From Patiria miniata (Eukaryota; Echinodermata; Asteroidea; Valvatida; Asterinidae), in assembly GCF_015706575.1 (NCBI RefSeq), contig NW_024037074.1, forward strand, positions 30,803,334-30,867,333: DNA of 64,000 nucleotides. The letters are read 5' to 3'. Shown one piece after another: positions 1 to 9,375 of this stretch. The notes beneath the pieces were generated by a model, which saw only the letters and a list, made by a program, of their open reading frames with translations, made no database searches and was not told where the DNA came from. Position 1 is the first letter of the stretch. The number at the start of each line of letters is the position of its first letter. The translations under genes were made by a program, and so were the position numbers.

Positions 1-299
1 TCCATGTTGGGTTGGAAAGATGCTTGCAAATACAGAAATTGATAAGGGAATCAAGAATGAGAAAATTCATTCATTATGAAATGTGCTGCACAAATTCCAT
101 AAAAAAGACCCCCTCCCCACTTTAATGACCCAAACTTTTCCAAACCTATTCTATAGGGGTTGCCCATACATACATCTTACACAAAATAACATTAGCAGAA
201 GAATACACCCTCAAATGCGACTGAAAACTGCACATTAATTAGCACTACTTTGTTTTTAAACAAATTCTTTCCCCTTTGACGTCTTTGTCTGTCACTCAC

Positions 300-460
300 G
301 TAAACTCTCTTGAGATTAGTCTCCGACTCCAGAAGTTTGTAGACGTGTTGCGTGATGACCTCCCCGAGTGCCTCATAGTGCAGCTGATTGTAACGCATGT
401 CGCCTTTCTTGACTTCAAACAAGAACGGTTCGCCAGTTTCTGTATGCCTCAACTGACCGC
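300..460 (-). CDS. ARB2A: ARB2A/FAM172A homologue, conserved exon at start of Arb2 domain
   Basis: This is the last exon of the gene inside the window; transcription continues past base 1. The acceptor is a pyrimidine-rich tract ending TTCTTCAG at 461 and the donor is GTGAGT starting at 299. The exon starts in phase 2, which fits the one spare base of the upstream exon. The 53 residues include [17 protein letters not shown] and [17 protein letters not shown] and end LKRVY. From memory these align with human FAM172A segments such as RHIKTGEPFVF and RYEALGEIITKYVYELLE. The human protein is reported as a cotranscriptional regulator linked to alternative splicing and Argonaute-2, with an Arb2 (alpha/beta-hydrolase-like) domain. 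The sequence shows homology only; the function is taken from the family. The catalytic-like part of the domain is outside the window. Confidence 0.93.
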
Positions 461-1294
461 CTGAAGAACAAAAAGTAGATTACGCTAGTGTATTCAAGTA
501 AGATACAATAACGTACGCCATTTAAGTTAACAAGTTTGCGCCGAATGATTTGTATACACGCAAAGGTTTTGCGGTATTCGGAACCGATGATGGATAAACA
601 CGCAGCGAGCGAGGCCGGAAATATCTGTCAGCGACCTGCTCGCAGCGAGCGAGGCAAAAAATATGAGTGTGCTGCCCGATCGGGTGATGGCTTCAACCCG
701 CCTGGCAATGAGGTCGAGTGAAAAGTAATCCCGCGCCTCGTTCCGTTCTTGTCAAAATCTTCCCGGCGTGAACTGGTTAAAGACAAGTACATGTAGGAAC
801 CTTGGTAACTACATGGAAACGAACCTACTTCTTTAACCCCAACTCCCTAGCATGATTTACTAGGAACCATACCCATCCTGGCAAATTCCAGCACCATATG
901 GGAAACTGCAAACATATTTCTGACTTTGTTTCTGGAGGTGTGCCAACCCAATGTAAAAGACTGTCAGTTTAGGGGTACTGTACCCATCCTGACAGATTCC
1001 AACAAAACATGCTGTTAGGGTTTAAAAGGTTGAGTTCTGTGAGGGTTAATGAATTTGTATTGTTCCAAAGGAAAGAGTCGTTGAAGTTGGTTTTAAAGGT
1101 GTGTCTGCGGGCACATGAAATTTGTTTCTTTCTTCTTTCAGATACAAAGTACATGTAGGAAACAGCCCTTAAAAAAAAACCTTGCATGAGACCCATTTGT
1201 GTACAACTTTTCTTTTTTTTCTTTTTTCATTTTTGTCCATCAAGATCAAGATCAAAGATCTGTTTCAAAAGATCAAGTTTCTGTTGCTACTTAC
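461..1294. other. ARB2A intron
   Basis: No coding signal seen. It contains a decayed element fragment around 830-1045 whose ends (TTTAACCCCAACTCCC and TTAGGGTTTAAA) resemble the TTAA-flanked family described at 30971-31403. A short repeated CGCAGCGAGCGAGGC motif occurs at about 600-655. Confidence 0.5.
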
Positions 1295-1969
1295 CTTCAT
1301 TGAATGCATACTTGAATCCTTCCAGCGTGTCCGGAAACGCAACCGTGTCCGGAAACACAAACGAGTCCTCTTCATCCTTGTCAACATCCTCCACGACTGC
1401 CTCCTTGGCCGTTGACTTCTCCACGACTGCCTCCTTGGCCGTTGACTTCTCCACGACTTCCTCCTTGGCCGTTGACTTCTCCGTCTCCTTCTTTGTCTCT
1501 TCTTGGTCCTGCCCATCACCATTCTCGCCCACCGCTTCGTCGGGTTCCGTTGTCTGTTCTGCTGTGGATGCTGGTGATACCAGGTCGTCAGGGTCATCGC
1601 CGTGGTCAAGTTTGGGCTGTTTTGGGACGGTGGCGTCGCACTCCGGTTTAGAATCGGTGGCGTCGCACTCCGGTTTAGAATCGGTGCCGTCACCCTCCGG
1701 TTTGTAATCGGTGGCGTCGCATTCTGGTTTGAAATCTGTGCCGTCACCCTCCGGTTTGTAATCGGTGGCGTCGCATTCTGGTTTGTAATCGGTGGTGTCA
1801 CCACCTGGTTTCAAATCGGTGGCGTCGCATTCCGGTTTGAAATTGGTGGCGTCACCCTCCGGTTTGAAATCGGTGGCGTCGCGTTCCTGTTTCAAATCGG
1901 TGGCGTCACATTCCAGTTTCATCTCCTCATCCGGTAATTGCTGGGACACCTCCATCTGCGACTGGGACT
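1295..1969 (-). CDS. ARB2A: ARB2A/FAM172A homologue, repeat-expanded acidic exon
   Basis: A 675-base exon, read 1969 to 1295, with acceptor AG at 1971-1970 and donor GTAAGT at 1294. Its end encodes FPDTLEGFKYAFNEG, the strongly conserved FAM172A motif just before the next exon, and the splice phase (1 then 2) restores the frame exactly. The N-terminal part is unlike the vertebrate protein. It begins ESQSQMEVSQQLPDEE, followed by about eleven 9-residue repeats of type xDATDxKPE, an acidic/Gln-rich linker, and three 10-residue repeats of type STAKEAVVEK. FPDT occurs twice near the end (VFPDTVAFPDTLEGF), which suggests a tiny local duplication. The segment is predicted to be acidic and disordered. 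That it is translated is inferred from the uninterrupted frame and matching phases. Confidence 0.9.
1389..1478 (-). repeat. Coding 30-bp tandem repeat, 3 copies
   Basis: Three consecutive 30-base units, on the plus strand starting CTCCACGACTGCCTCCTTGG. They encode STAKEAVVEK-type decapeptides in the ARB2A exon. The unit length is a multiple of three, so copy-number change keeps the frame. Confidence 0.9.
1629..1922 (-). repeat. Coding 27-bp tandem repeat, about 11 copies
   Basis: Units of 27 bases (plus-strand core GGTGGCGTCGCACTCCGG) encode the xDATDxKPE nonapeptide. The copies differ mostly in codons for the residue before KPE (Leu, Phe, Tyr, Ser). This is an in-frame coding minisatellite. 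Confidence 0.9.
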
Positions 1970-2461
1970 CTGTATTCAAGAGACGCGTTTTAAAGATTGT
2001 CCAAAGATTGCCTTAAACTTTCTGTGGGAACCCTGTGAAAAATGTGATGCGATCAAGCTAAATGAGTCGTTTGTCGACCCTGGTCAATTTTTTTTTTTTT
2101 TACAGATTTTAAGAGTGCACAATCTCAGCATTACCGATGTGAAAACCGCATGCTGGTACCATCTTCAGTTGAACAATTATGGTCGGAACACCAAGAGATG
2201 TGATAAAGTGATGTGATGAAGTGGCCCTATTTTGGCCTGAATCTCCAAATAAAAGTTCCTGACAAACGACTCATTTAGCTTGATCGCATCACATATTTCA
2301 CAGGGTTCCCACAGAAATCTTAAAAATGAAATTCCATGACTTTTCCATGACTTTCTGTGACAGTTTGAAATTCCAGGGATTTTTCACTCCTGTGGAAACC
2401 CTGATTTCAAATATCTGGGTCCAATATTATTTTTTTTTTGGCACAAAACATGTTACACTTT

Positions 2462-2793
2462 TGTGATGTGATGGACGTGTGGGGAAATGTAATGGATTTG
2501 TGAGGACTTGTGATGGACTTGTGAGGACATGTCAGGACTTGTAGTGGACTTGTGAGGACGTGTGTTGGACTTGTTGGGAATTGTAGTGGACTTTTGGGGA
2601 CATGTGCTGGACTTGTGGGGACTTGTGATGGATGTGTGAGGACTTGTGCTGGATATGTGGGGAAATGTGATGGACTTATGAGAACTTGTACTGGACTTGT
2701 AGTGGACTCGGAAAATGCGATGGACGTGTGAGGACTTGTGAGGACTTGTGAGGACTTGTGATGGACTTGTGAGGACTTGTGATGAATTTTTCT
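2462..2793. repeat. Minisatellite in ARB2A intron
   Basis: Imperfect tandem units of the type GTGATGGACTTGTGAGGACTT, about 15-30 bases each, many copies with TGG/GGG variation. It lies in the intron between the exons at 1295-1969 and 2876-3014. Confidence 0.85.
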
Positions 2794-2875
2794 CCCGGCT
2801 TATGAGCTATAGTGCCAGATTGGAATCCAAGGATTCAGAACCAGAATAAAGTCAAACATCTTCGTTGTTTTATAC

Positions 2876-3014
2876 CTGGGACTTCTTGTTCTATGGACAT
2901 CTGAGACTCTGTCCCTGTCTGTTGAGACTCTGTCCCTGTCTGTTGGGACTCCACGTCCATCATACTCTGTTGAGAAGATTCCTCCATCTTCAGCTGTCGA
3001 ACCACCAAAATTAG
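2876..3014 (-). CDS. ARB2A: ARB2A/FAM172A homologue, Gln/Ser-rich exon with candidate start codon
   Basis: Acceptor TTTTTTTGTCAACAG ends at 3015 and donor GTATAA begins at 2875. An ATG at 2987 lies in a good context (GAAGATGG) and opens MEESSQQSMMDVESQQTG, followed by a repeated TGTESQQ motif. The exon leaves one base, which joins the next exon to make GAG and continue ESQSQMEVSQQ with the same Gln/Ser style. The frame is also open from the acceptor to the ATG (LILVVRQLK). Translation could therefore start here, or upstream through the hydrophobic exon at 4019-4095, which ends in the matching phase 0. Confidence 0.8.
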
Positions 3015-3192
3015 CTGTTGACAAAAAAATAAGCATAAACATGATTATTTGGCAGTTACAATTTTTTTTTCCAATCAGTGCAAATTTCTTCCAGGAGTCA
3101 GTGTTACAGCCCCTACTATATAACAATGGCCCCTACAGTCGGGACACCCTTACCCCCTAACTAAAGTTCAGACGATGCTTTGGTTGTGGCAG

Positions 3193-3755
3193 CCTTAAAG
3201 CTACAGTTCATCATTTGCAGCTATCCAAAAAGTAACTGACGTAATTATTGTTGAAAAACATACTTGGTTGAAATATAGTAATGGGGACTAAACTTCCTGT
3301 GAAATTATTCTTTCTGCCAAGCTGTCATTTTGAAGACATCTACAAAAGAAGGCATTTCCAACGGTGTGTCTTAAGACGCACAGTTGGAAATTTAAAATAG
3401 TAGTGGGGTTTTTTTTATTCGGCGAAGCGCACGCAAGCGTTGGCACGAGGCACACGCGCGGGCGGTTGCTATAATTCGTCGGATCAGTGCGCGACATCGT
3501 GTAGCTGCATTCGGCTCAGTGAGAACGCATCTGGGACGCTGAATTCGGGCCCAATTCAAAACATGATTCAGCAACTTTTGATTTGAAATTGAGATCCTAG
3601 AATGCTGTTTTTTTCGGAATATACAGCTGACCCTGAGCTGAAACTTCATCAGGTTAGTTGTTCAGCAGACTTCTTTAGATTTTGAGCACGTTTGTTGCAC
3701 TTCAAATGAACAAAAAGCACAAATTACAAATGATGGACTAGGGCCTACACCTTTA
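3193..3755. repeat. MITE family M1 copy (TTAA-flanked)
   Basis: It starts TTAAAGCTACAGTTCATCAT and ends with the inverted ACAAATGATGGACTA...TTTAA. The interior shares long stretches with the copies near 37.6-38.5 kb and 60.4-60.9 kb, including a GTCTTAAGACGCAC palindrome and a GCGCGCG-rich middle. It is non-coding and probably a non-autonomous element; TTAA at both ends is consistent with piggyBac-type insertion. Confidence 0.75.
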
Positions 3756-4018
3756 ACTATAGGTCCGTCCCAAGTATGCATGTTGCAACCACCACAAATA
3801 TAGTTGGGACCATCCCAACTATGGTTTTGGGGGGGGGGGGAGCCTGCGGGTAATACCATAGCTGGTGCGAAACATCATCTCTCTGTTCATTTCTACATTT
3901 CTGTTCTCAGTTTCAAGGATTTAAAGTACGTACCACCCGCCCCCCCCCCCCCCCCCCCCTCGCTGCACTTTTAAGAATAAACTTCAAGCCTCACTGACAT
4001 ACAAGAACCGGTACCAAC

Positions 4019-4095
4019 CTGAAAGATCAGTATTGTCCCAGCCACAAACACACAGAAGCTAGTCTTCAGGTCCAGTGCTGATAATTGCTTAGAAG
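4019..4095 (-). CDS. Candidate upstream ARB2A exon encoding a hydrophobic anchor
   Basis: A strong polypyrimidine tract ends ATCTCATCAG at 4096, followed by 77 open bases and a donor GTTGGT at 4018. It ends in phase 0, matching the exon starting at 3014. Spliced together they read SFCVFVAGTILIFQLILVV followed by RQLK, a continuous hydrophobic stretch of transmembrane length with a basic flank. The acceptor may instead be TTCTAAG six bases further on, which changes the entry phase. No ATG is present, so an earlier coding exon would be needed; alternatively this is 5' UTR. Human FAM172A also begins with a hydrophobic N-terminus (recalled, not checked). Confidence 0.45.
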
Positions 4096-4615
4096 CTGAT
4101 GAGATAAAAGGGAAAAAAAGAGTCAAAAAGAAAAAAAAAGTGGCGAGTACAAAGTTCACGAAAAGCTTAAGACTGAATTGCATCTGTTAAATATGGCTCC
4201 ATGCACAAACAAAAGGGGCGCTTAATTTACCCCGTCACCTGACCGCATATAGCTCGCTTTGCTTTTTAGAGACCCCCATCCACATTATTGTGATTTTATG
4301 ATTTTCTTGGCATATTGTTCTGTATCGTTATGTGGTAAATAAAGTAAGATTGATTGATTGATTGATATAGTCCAACACCCGTATGCTTAATAACAGTTAA
4401 CAAGATCCTTAGGGACTTCGTCCAACCATAGAGCAAGGAACAGTCCAACCTGGGCTACAAACGTGGCAAACAAGTGGTCTGAATTAATGCGTGAGGCTCA
4501 TGCACACTCAATGTGTGAGAGTTGGCAGGCCTGCACTGCTGCAGCGGGTTTTTATTTTATCTGTAATATTTGGTCGTGTGTAGTAAAGCCATGGCCCTGT
4601 TGGGCGCTTTCTTGC

Positions 4616-4815
4616 AAAAATCTGCGGGCGCGATGTATGTGGGTACCACACCGCTTTCAGGCGCCGCAAGTGAGTTCAATTTTCGTCTGGTGCATTGTCG
4701 CGGAAAGAAAGACAACGAGAATGCTCTCCACGGTAACGCACCAGACGAAAATTGAACTCACTTGAGGCGCCTGAAAGCGGTGTGGTACCCACATACATCG
4801 CGCGCGCAGATTTTT
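4616..4815. repeat. Small foldback MITE
   Basis: Inverted arms of about 78 bases (4616-4693 and 4738-4815) contain GATGTATGTGGGTACCACAC and its reverse complement and flank a loop of about 44 bases. It is almost entirely palindromic. The ORFs read through it are mirror images of each other and are not genes. Confidence 0.85.
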
Positions 4816-5146
4816 TTTGATGTAATCACGTGATGCATACATTTACATAATTAGCAAATCAAAATGGAAGACAGCCGTTGGAACTGGCGTATTTTTACGG
4901 ACAAGCCAACGAAATCATCAAGATTTTTCACTTTTTTTGTGTGGTCTGTTTCAAGTCGATTATTAGGCTTCGTAAATGACTGCTGAATGTATGAGGTATG
5001 TAAATGAACTCTGGGGTGGGATATTAGAGGTGAAAATGAACAATTTTTGAGAGGCCATCTTTTTAGGGTCTCTTGCTAACACTAACACTAACAGTACCAC
5101 ATTCTAACGAACAGGTTTTGCCTCCAGCGTTGCATGTGAATGAATT

Positions 5147-6090
5147 AGCTGGAGTTACCCAGCCCTGAGTTTTATCATTGGGTTGTCTATTAGGGCTGGA
5201 GCGCATTTTTCTCAAAACTTGTAGTATTTGCAAAAAAAAATTGGAAAATGTTCAATTTTGTCCCCGTTACACACTAATTGCAACTGCAACTCACCCCAAA
5301 CTTGCCTGGAATAACCATTACACAGGTCCTTGAAGTAAAAAACGATCCACGATGAAGATTCAGCCTACAATTGCAGTGAAAACAGGAGGAATAACCGCTA
5401 ACTTGACAACCTTGCTGGATTGGCCAGGACCGCTATTGGTTTGTGCACACAAAAAATTGTGTACAATGAATGGCGGTCGATTAACAGGCACAGAGAGCGT
5501 TCGCTGTCAACTACTCGTTGACACTACTCGTTGTTGGCGCGTGACGTCACGCGGAAGCGTAACACCCGATGACTGTTTCATGCACTATTGGTTGCGGTTC
5601 CAGTACCAAAGCTGTGATGCGAGTGGTAAACCTTATACTAGTGCATAAAACAGTCATCGGGTGTTACGCTTCCGCGTGACGTCACGCGCCAACAGCCAGC
5701 GCAGCCGGCAAAAACGAGTAGTTGACAGCGATCGCTCTCTGTGCCTGTTAATCGACCGCCATTCATTGTACACAATTTTTTTTGTGCACAAACCAATAGC
5801 GGTCCTGGCCAATCCAGCAAGGTTGTCAAGTTGGCGGTTATTCCTCCTGTTTTCACTGCAATTGTAGGCTGAATCTTCATCGTGGATCGTTTTTTACTTC
5901 AAGGACCTGTGTAATGGTTATTCCAGGCAAGTTTGGGGTGGGGTGAGTTGCAGTTGCAATTAGTGTGTAACGGGGACAAAATTGAACATTTTCCAAATTT
6001 TTTTTGCAAATACTACAAGTTTTGAGAAAAATGCGCTCCAGCCCTAATAGACAACCCAATGATAAAACTCAGGGCTGGGTAACTCCAGCT
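5147..6090. repeat. Foldback element with arms of about 440 bp
   Basis: The left arm 5147-5588 and right arm 5637-6090 are reverse complements with few differences and are separated by about 48 bases. The outer ends read AGCTGGAGTTACCCAGCCC and its complement. Each arm carries the palindrome GCGTGACGTCACGC. No transposase is seen. The RNA would form a very long hairpin. The protein-like ORFs on both strands (MKIQPTIAVKTGG...) are mirror copies caused by the palindrome. Confidence 0.9.
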
Positions 6091-6189
6091 ATGAATGAAT
6101 ATGGAGCATGTCAGCTGGAGTTACTCAAGCTAGGTTACAACTTAGATTTTCGCCTATTCGTCCATGATTATGATGATGATTCACGCTTA

Positions 6190-6242
6190 CCTTCAATATT
6201 TTGTCTCCTTTTTCAGGCAACTGTTTAAACCACTGATCCAGC
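6190..6242 (-). CDS. Very tentative coding exon
   Basis: The minus-strand frame reads DLVLDQWFKQLPEKGDKILK and ends at a good donor, AAG|GTAAGC, at 6189. The acceptor side is weak: an in-frame stop lies just upstream and only poor AG sites follow it. If real it could precede the exon at 4019-4095 when that exon uses its inner AG (phase 0). The plus strand has an acceptor-like CTTTTTCAG at the same place, so this may be chance. Confidence 0.22.
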
Positions 6243-6931
6243 ACTAAGTCTACTTCAGAAGTTCAGTTACTTGACAGCAATTATGTTCGTGTCGATGTGC
6301 AATGTCAATGATCATGGGGGTTTCCCAGTACACCTGCCGACGATGTCGTCCCCAGAGACTATTTCGACTTTCGTTTTAACCACATCAGATGGTATATCTG
6401 AAATCGTACTGCTTGAGCTGTGGGGACGGTTCGGTAGCGCGGACTGCGCCTCCTGAGCTTTTGAACAGCGCCACCATTTGTTGAGTTGGCAGCATCCGAT
6501 TCAACTGTGGTCTTGGTCCACGCCCATTGAAAATACACGGGGCCGGGCCGGGGACGCGCTGACAATAGACGTAGCCGTAGCTCTGGAAGCCCGTTTCTGA
6601 CACGGCAACACATTCAAACATGTATGTCAATTTCTAGCGCCGTCGCTAGACCATTTTTTGAAAGGGGCAAGGGGTGCCATCTAAAATTTGCCGACGGACA
6701 ATCAAAAATGATTCCATTACGAGTGGTACGTTAATTTATGTGTTGATTCCTTTGAATGGATTTCATTTTTTTAGTGGGATAAGTTTAACTTCAAAAGTAA
6801 ATCGTCAAAAATGTTACCCTATAATAATTGAATCCTATTCCTATTGCATCTTATTCATCTATTTTGCTCTTCGCAAAACTGCGCTGTGTGATGTGCTCGA
6901 TCAGTACGTGTGCGCATGATCCGGGCGGGGG

Positions 6932-7500
6932 GTCTTGTTTTTTGCAAGTATATGTTTCCCGAGTCTTGTTTTTTGCAAGTATAAATTTGGCAAATCTTGT
7001 TTTTTGCAAGTATGTTTCGCGAGTCTTGTTTTCGTGATGTCTATTTTTAGTAACAGTCTTGTTTTTTGCAAGTATATGTTTCCTGAGTCTTGTTTTTTGC
7101 AAGTATGTTTCCCAAGTCTTGTTTTTGTGAAGTCTATTTTTAGTAACAGTCTTGTTTTTTGCAAGTATATGTTTCCCGAGTCTTGTTTTTTGTAAGTATA
7201 TATTTCCCGAGTCTTGTTTTTTGCAAGTATATGTTTCCCGAGTCTTTTTTTTGCAAGTATAAATTTGGCAAATCTTGTTTTTTGCAAGTATGTTTCGCGA
7301 GTCTTGTTTTTGTGAAGTCTATTTTTAGTAACAGTCTTTTTTTTTGCAAGTATATGTTTCCCGAGTCTTGTTTTTTGCAAGTATATGTTTCCCGAGTCTT
7401 GTTTTTTTTGCATGTATATGTTTCCCAAGTCTTGTGTTTTGCAAGTATATGTTTGGCTAGTCTTGTTTTTTGGAAGTATATGTTTGGCAAATCTTGGTTT
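6932..7500. repeat. Minisatellite array, forward orientation
   Basis: About 18 units of roughly 31 bases built on GTCTTGTTTTTTGCAAGTAT followed by ATGTTTCCCGA. There is a higher-order variant with GTCTATTTTTAGTAACA about every 90-180 bases. The same units occur in reverse complement at 8885-9375. The long ORFs read through it (KQDSGNIYLQKTRLGKHI type) are repeat artefacts. Confidence 0.93.
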
Positions 7501-8884
7501 TGTATGCCCCGCGGCGAAGCCGAAGGGGCATACTGTTTCCGCCTTGTCCTTCCGTATGTGGGTGTGTGGGTGTGTGGTGTGGGGGGGGGGGGTGTGTCCG
7601 GACAAATCTTGTCATCGCGATAACTTGAGAAATCCTTAACATATGAACTTCAAAAATCTTGTATTTATTCTGAGATCATAGGGATTAGGGATTAATTCAT
7701 AGAAAACCTACAGAAGACACTAATGCTGTCAATGAACGTTCCATGTGACCAAGGTACATGTAAGTTGATGTTAAAAGAGTGCTGTTATGTCATGGAAATA
7801 GTCACGGTGGGGCATTTGTGTTTGTAAACACACCTGACTTGTTTTAAGTCTGTTATAGCTGCGGTGTTCATCATGAGGGCGCTGTTGTTTGTGATGAAAG
7901 TATAGCCATGCCACCAATTAATTCGTTATTACTTCAATTTAGGCCTTAATTACGACGAAATAATTGCATCACTTCTCGCAAACACACTAATATTATCATC
8001 AGCAAACGGCATCTTAACCGGAAACTGCGAGTTTTAGGTCTTTTTCGGCGAAAAAGTCACACCGATATTGTAGACGTCGCCACCTTTATTGAAGGAGAGT
8101 TGCAAACATCCGGGCAACTGCATGGCTAGGGCCTATAGGGTGCACTGAACTAATTCAAGCGAGAATTTCTACGCCAGCTGATTAGCATAAAAAGTGCCCC
8201 CCCCCCCACAATTTCTTTTGAAAACGGAGACCGTTCGGCTTTAAAAACAGTGGAATTGTTTAAAAATACCCAAGGTATCATGAGATGGAGATTGACGGAG
8301 GATTTCTGACCAGCCTGGAACCGGCTGACAACTATTAATATTGTCAAGGGCAGGCTTGATAAAATCACGGATGAAAAAATGGGTCCTATCTGCCTGTGAA
8401 AGTGGAAGGGTGCCACTTGTAAAATGGCTACATGCAGGCTCGGGAACTATCACTTTTCGGGAGGTGATTTTATTTGGGTGTGAATATTTAAAAATGTAAT
8501 TGGCTAATGTATGTAAAATTGAAAGGAAATGAAAAGATGAAAGACAAGACAATAATTTATTTTTTGTTTCAGAAACCCCAGTGATGTTGGCTTGCATGTT
8601 ACTTGGCCCTGAACTTTGTTGATTTTACACTGTTTTCAATGGTGCTTGAATTAGTACAGTGGACCCCTATAGATGAATGCACTTGCGATGCGTTCAGAGT
8701 GGTATCAATATTGATAGAGAAACTATTAATATTGTCAAACTCGGTTTTTAACAAAAAGTAAGTCGAAAATCGGTTAAAACGGTCGCCATGAGTACTAGCT
8801 AGAAGGACTATTCCAAAAATAAAAATAGGGGTGCAACAATTTTGTGTGGGGAGGAGCAGATCGGGTCCCTACATATATACTTCC
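7501..8884. other. Spacer between inverted minisatellite arrays
   Basis: It begins with a hairpin, TATGCCCC ... GGGGCATA (7503-7532), followed by a GTGTGGG-rich tract and a run of G. The remainder has no convincing coding potential or transposase. Confidence 0.5.
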
Positions 8885-9375
8885 TAAAAACAAGACTCGC
8901 CAAAAAACAAGACTCGGGAAACATATACTTGCAAAAAAACAAGACTCGGGAAACATATACTTGCAAAAACAAGACTCGGGAAACATATACTTGCAAAAAA
9001 CAAGACTGTTACTAAAAATAGACTTCACAAAAACAAGACTCGCGAAACATACTTGCAAAAAAACAAGATTTGCCAAATTTATACTTGCAAAAAACAAGAC
9101 TCGGGAAACATATACTTGCAAAAAACAAGACTCGCGAAACATACTTGCAAAAAACAAGATTTGCCAAATTTATACTTGCAAAAAACAAGACTCGGGAAAC
9201 ATATACTTGCAAAAAACAAGATTCGCCAAACATATACATCAAAAAAACAAGACTTGCTAAACATATACATCCAAAAAACAAGATTTGCTAAACATATACA
9301 TCCGAAAAACAAGATTCCACAAACATATACATCCGAAAAACAAGATTCACCAAACAAATATTTGCAAAAGATCAA
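8885..9375. repeat. Minisatellite array, reverse orientation
   Basis: Reverse complement of the 6932-7500 array: units AAACATATACTTGCAAAAAA plus CAAGACTCGGG, including the TGTTACTAAAAATAGAC variant. The two arrays face each other across 1.4 kb. The outer edge decays into TACATCCGAAAAACAAGATT variants. Confidence 0.93.

Noticed and set aside
1265-1937. Other long ORFs over the ARB2A repeat exon on both strands
   Set aside because: A repeat with unit length divisible by three keeps several frames open; only the frame ending FPDTLEGFKYAFNE splices correctly to a known family.
5352-5880. Apparently conserved protein MKIQPTIAVKTGGITANLTT on both strands
   Set aside because: The two copies are the two arms of the foldback element read on opposite strands, not paralogous genes.
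6901-7623. Long ORFs (up to 234 codons) of KQDSGNIYLQKTRL type
   Set aside because: They are the translation of the 31-bp minisatellite; open in several frames on both strands and mirrored at 8844-9397.
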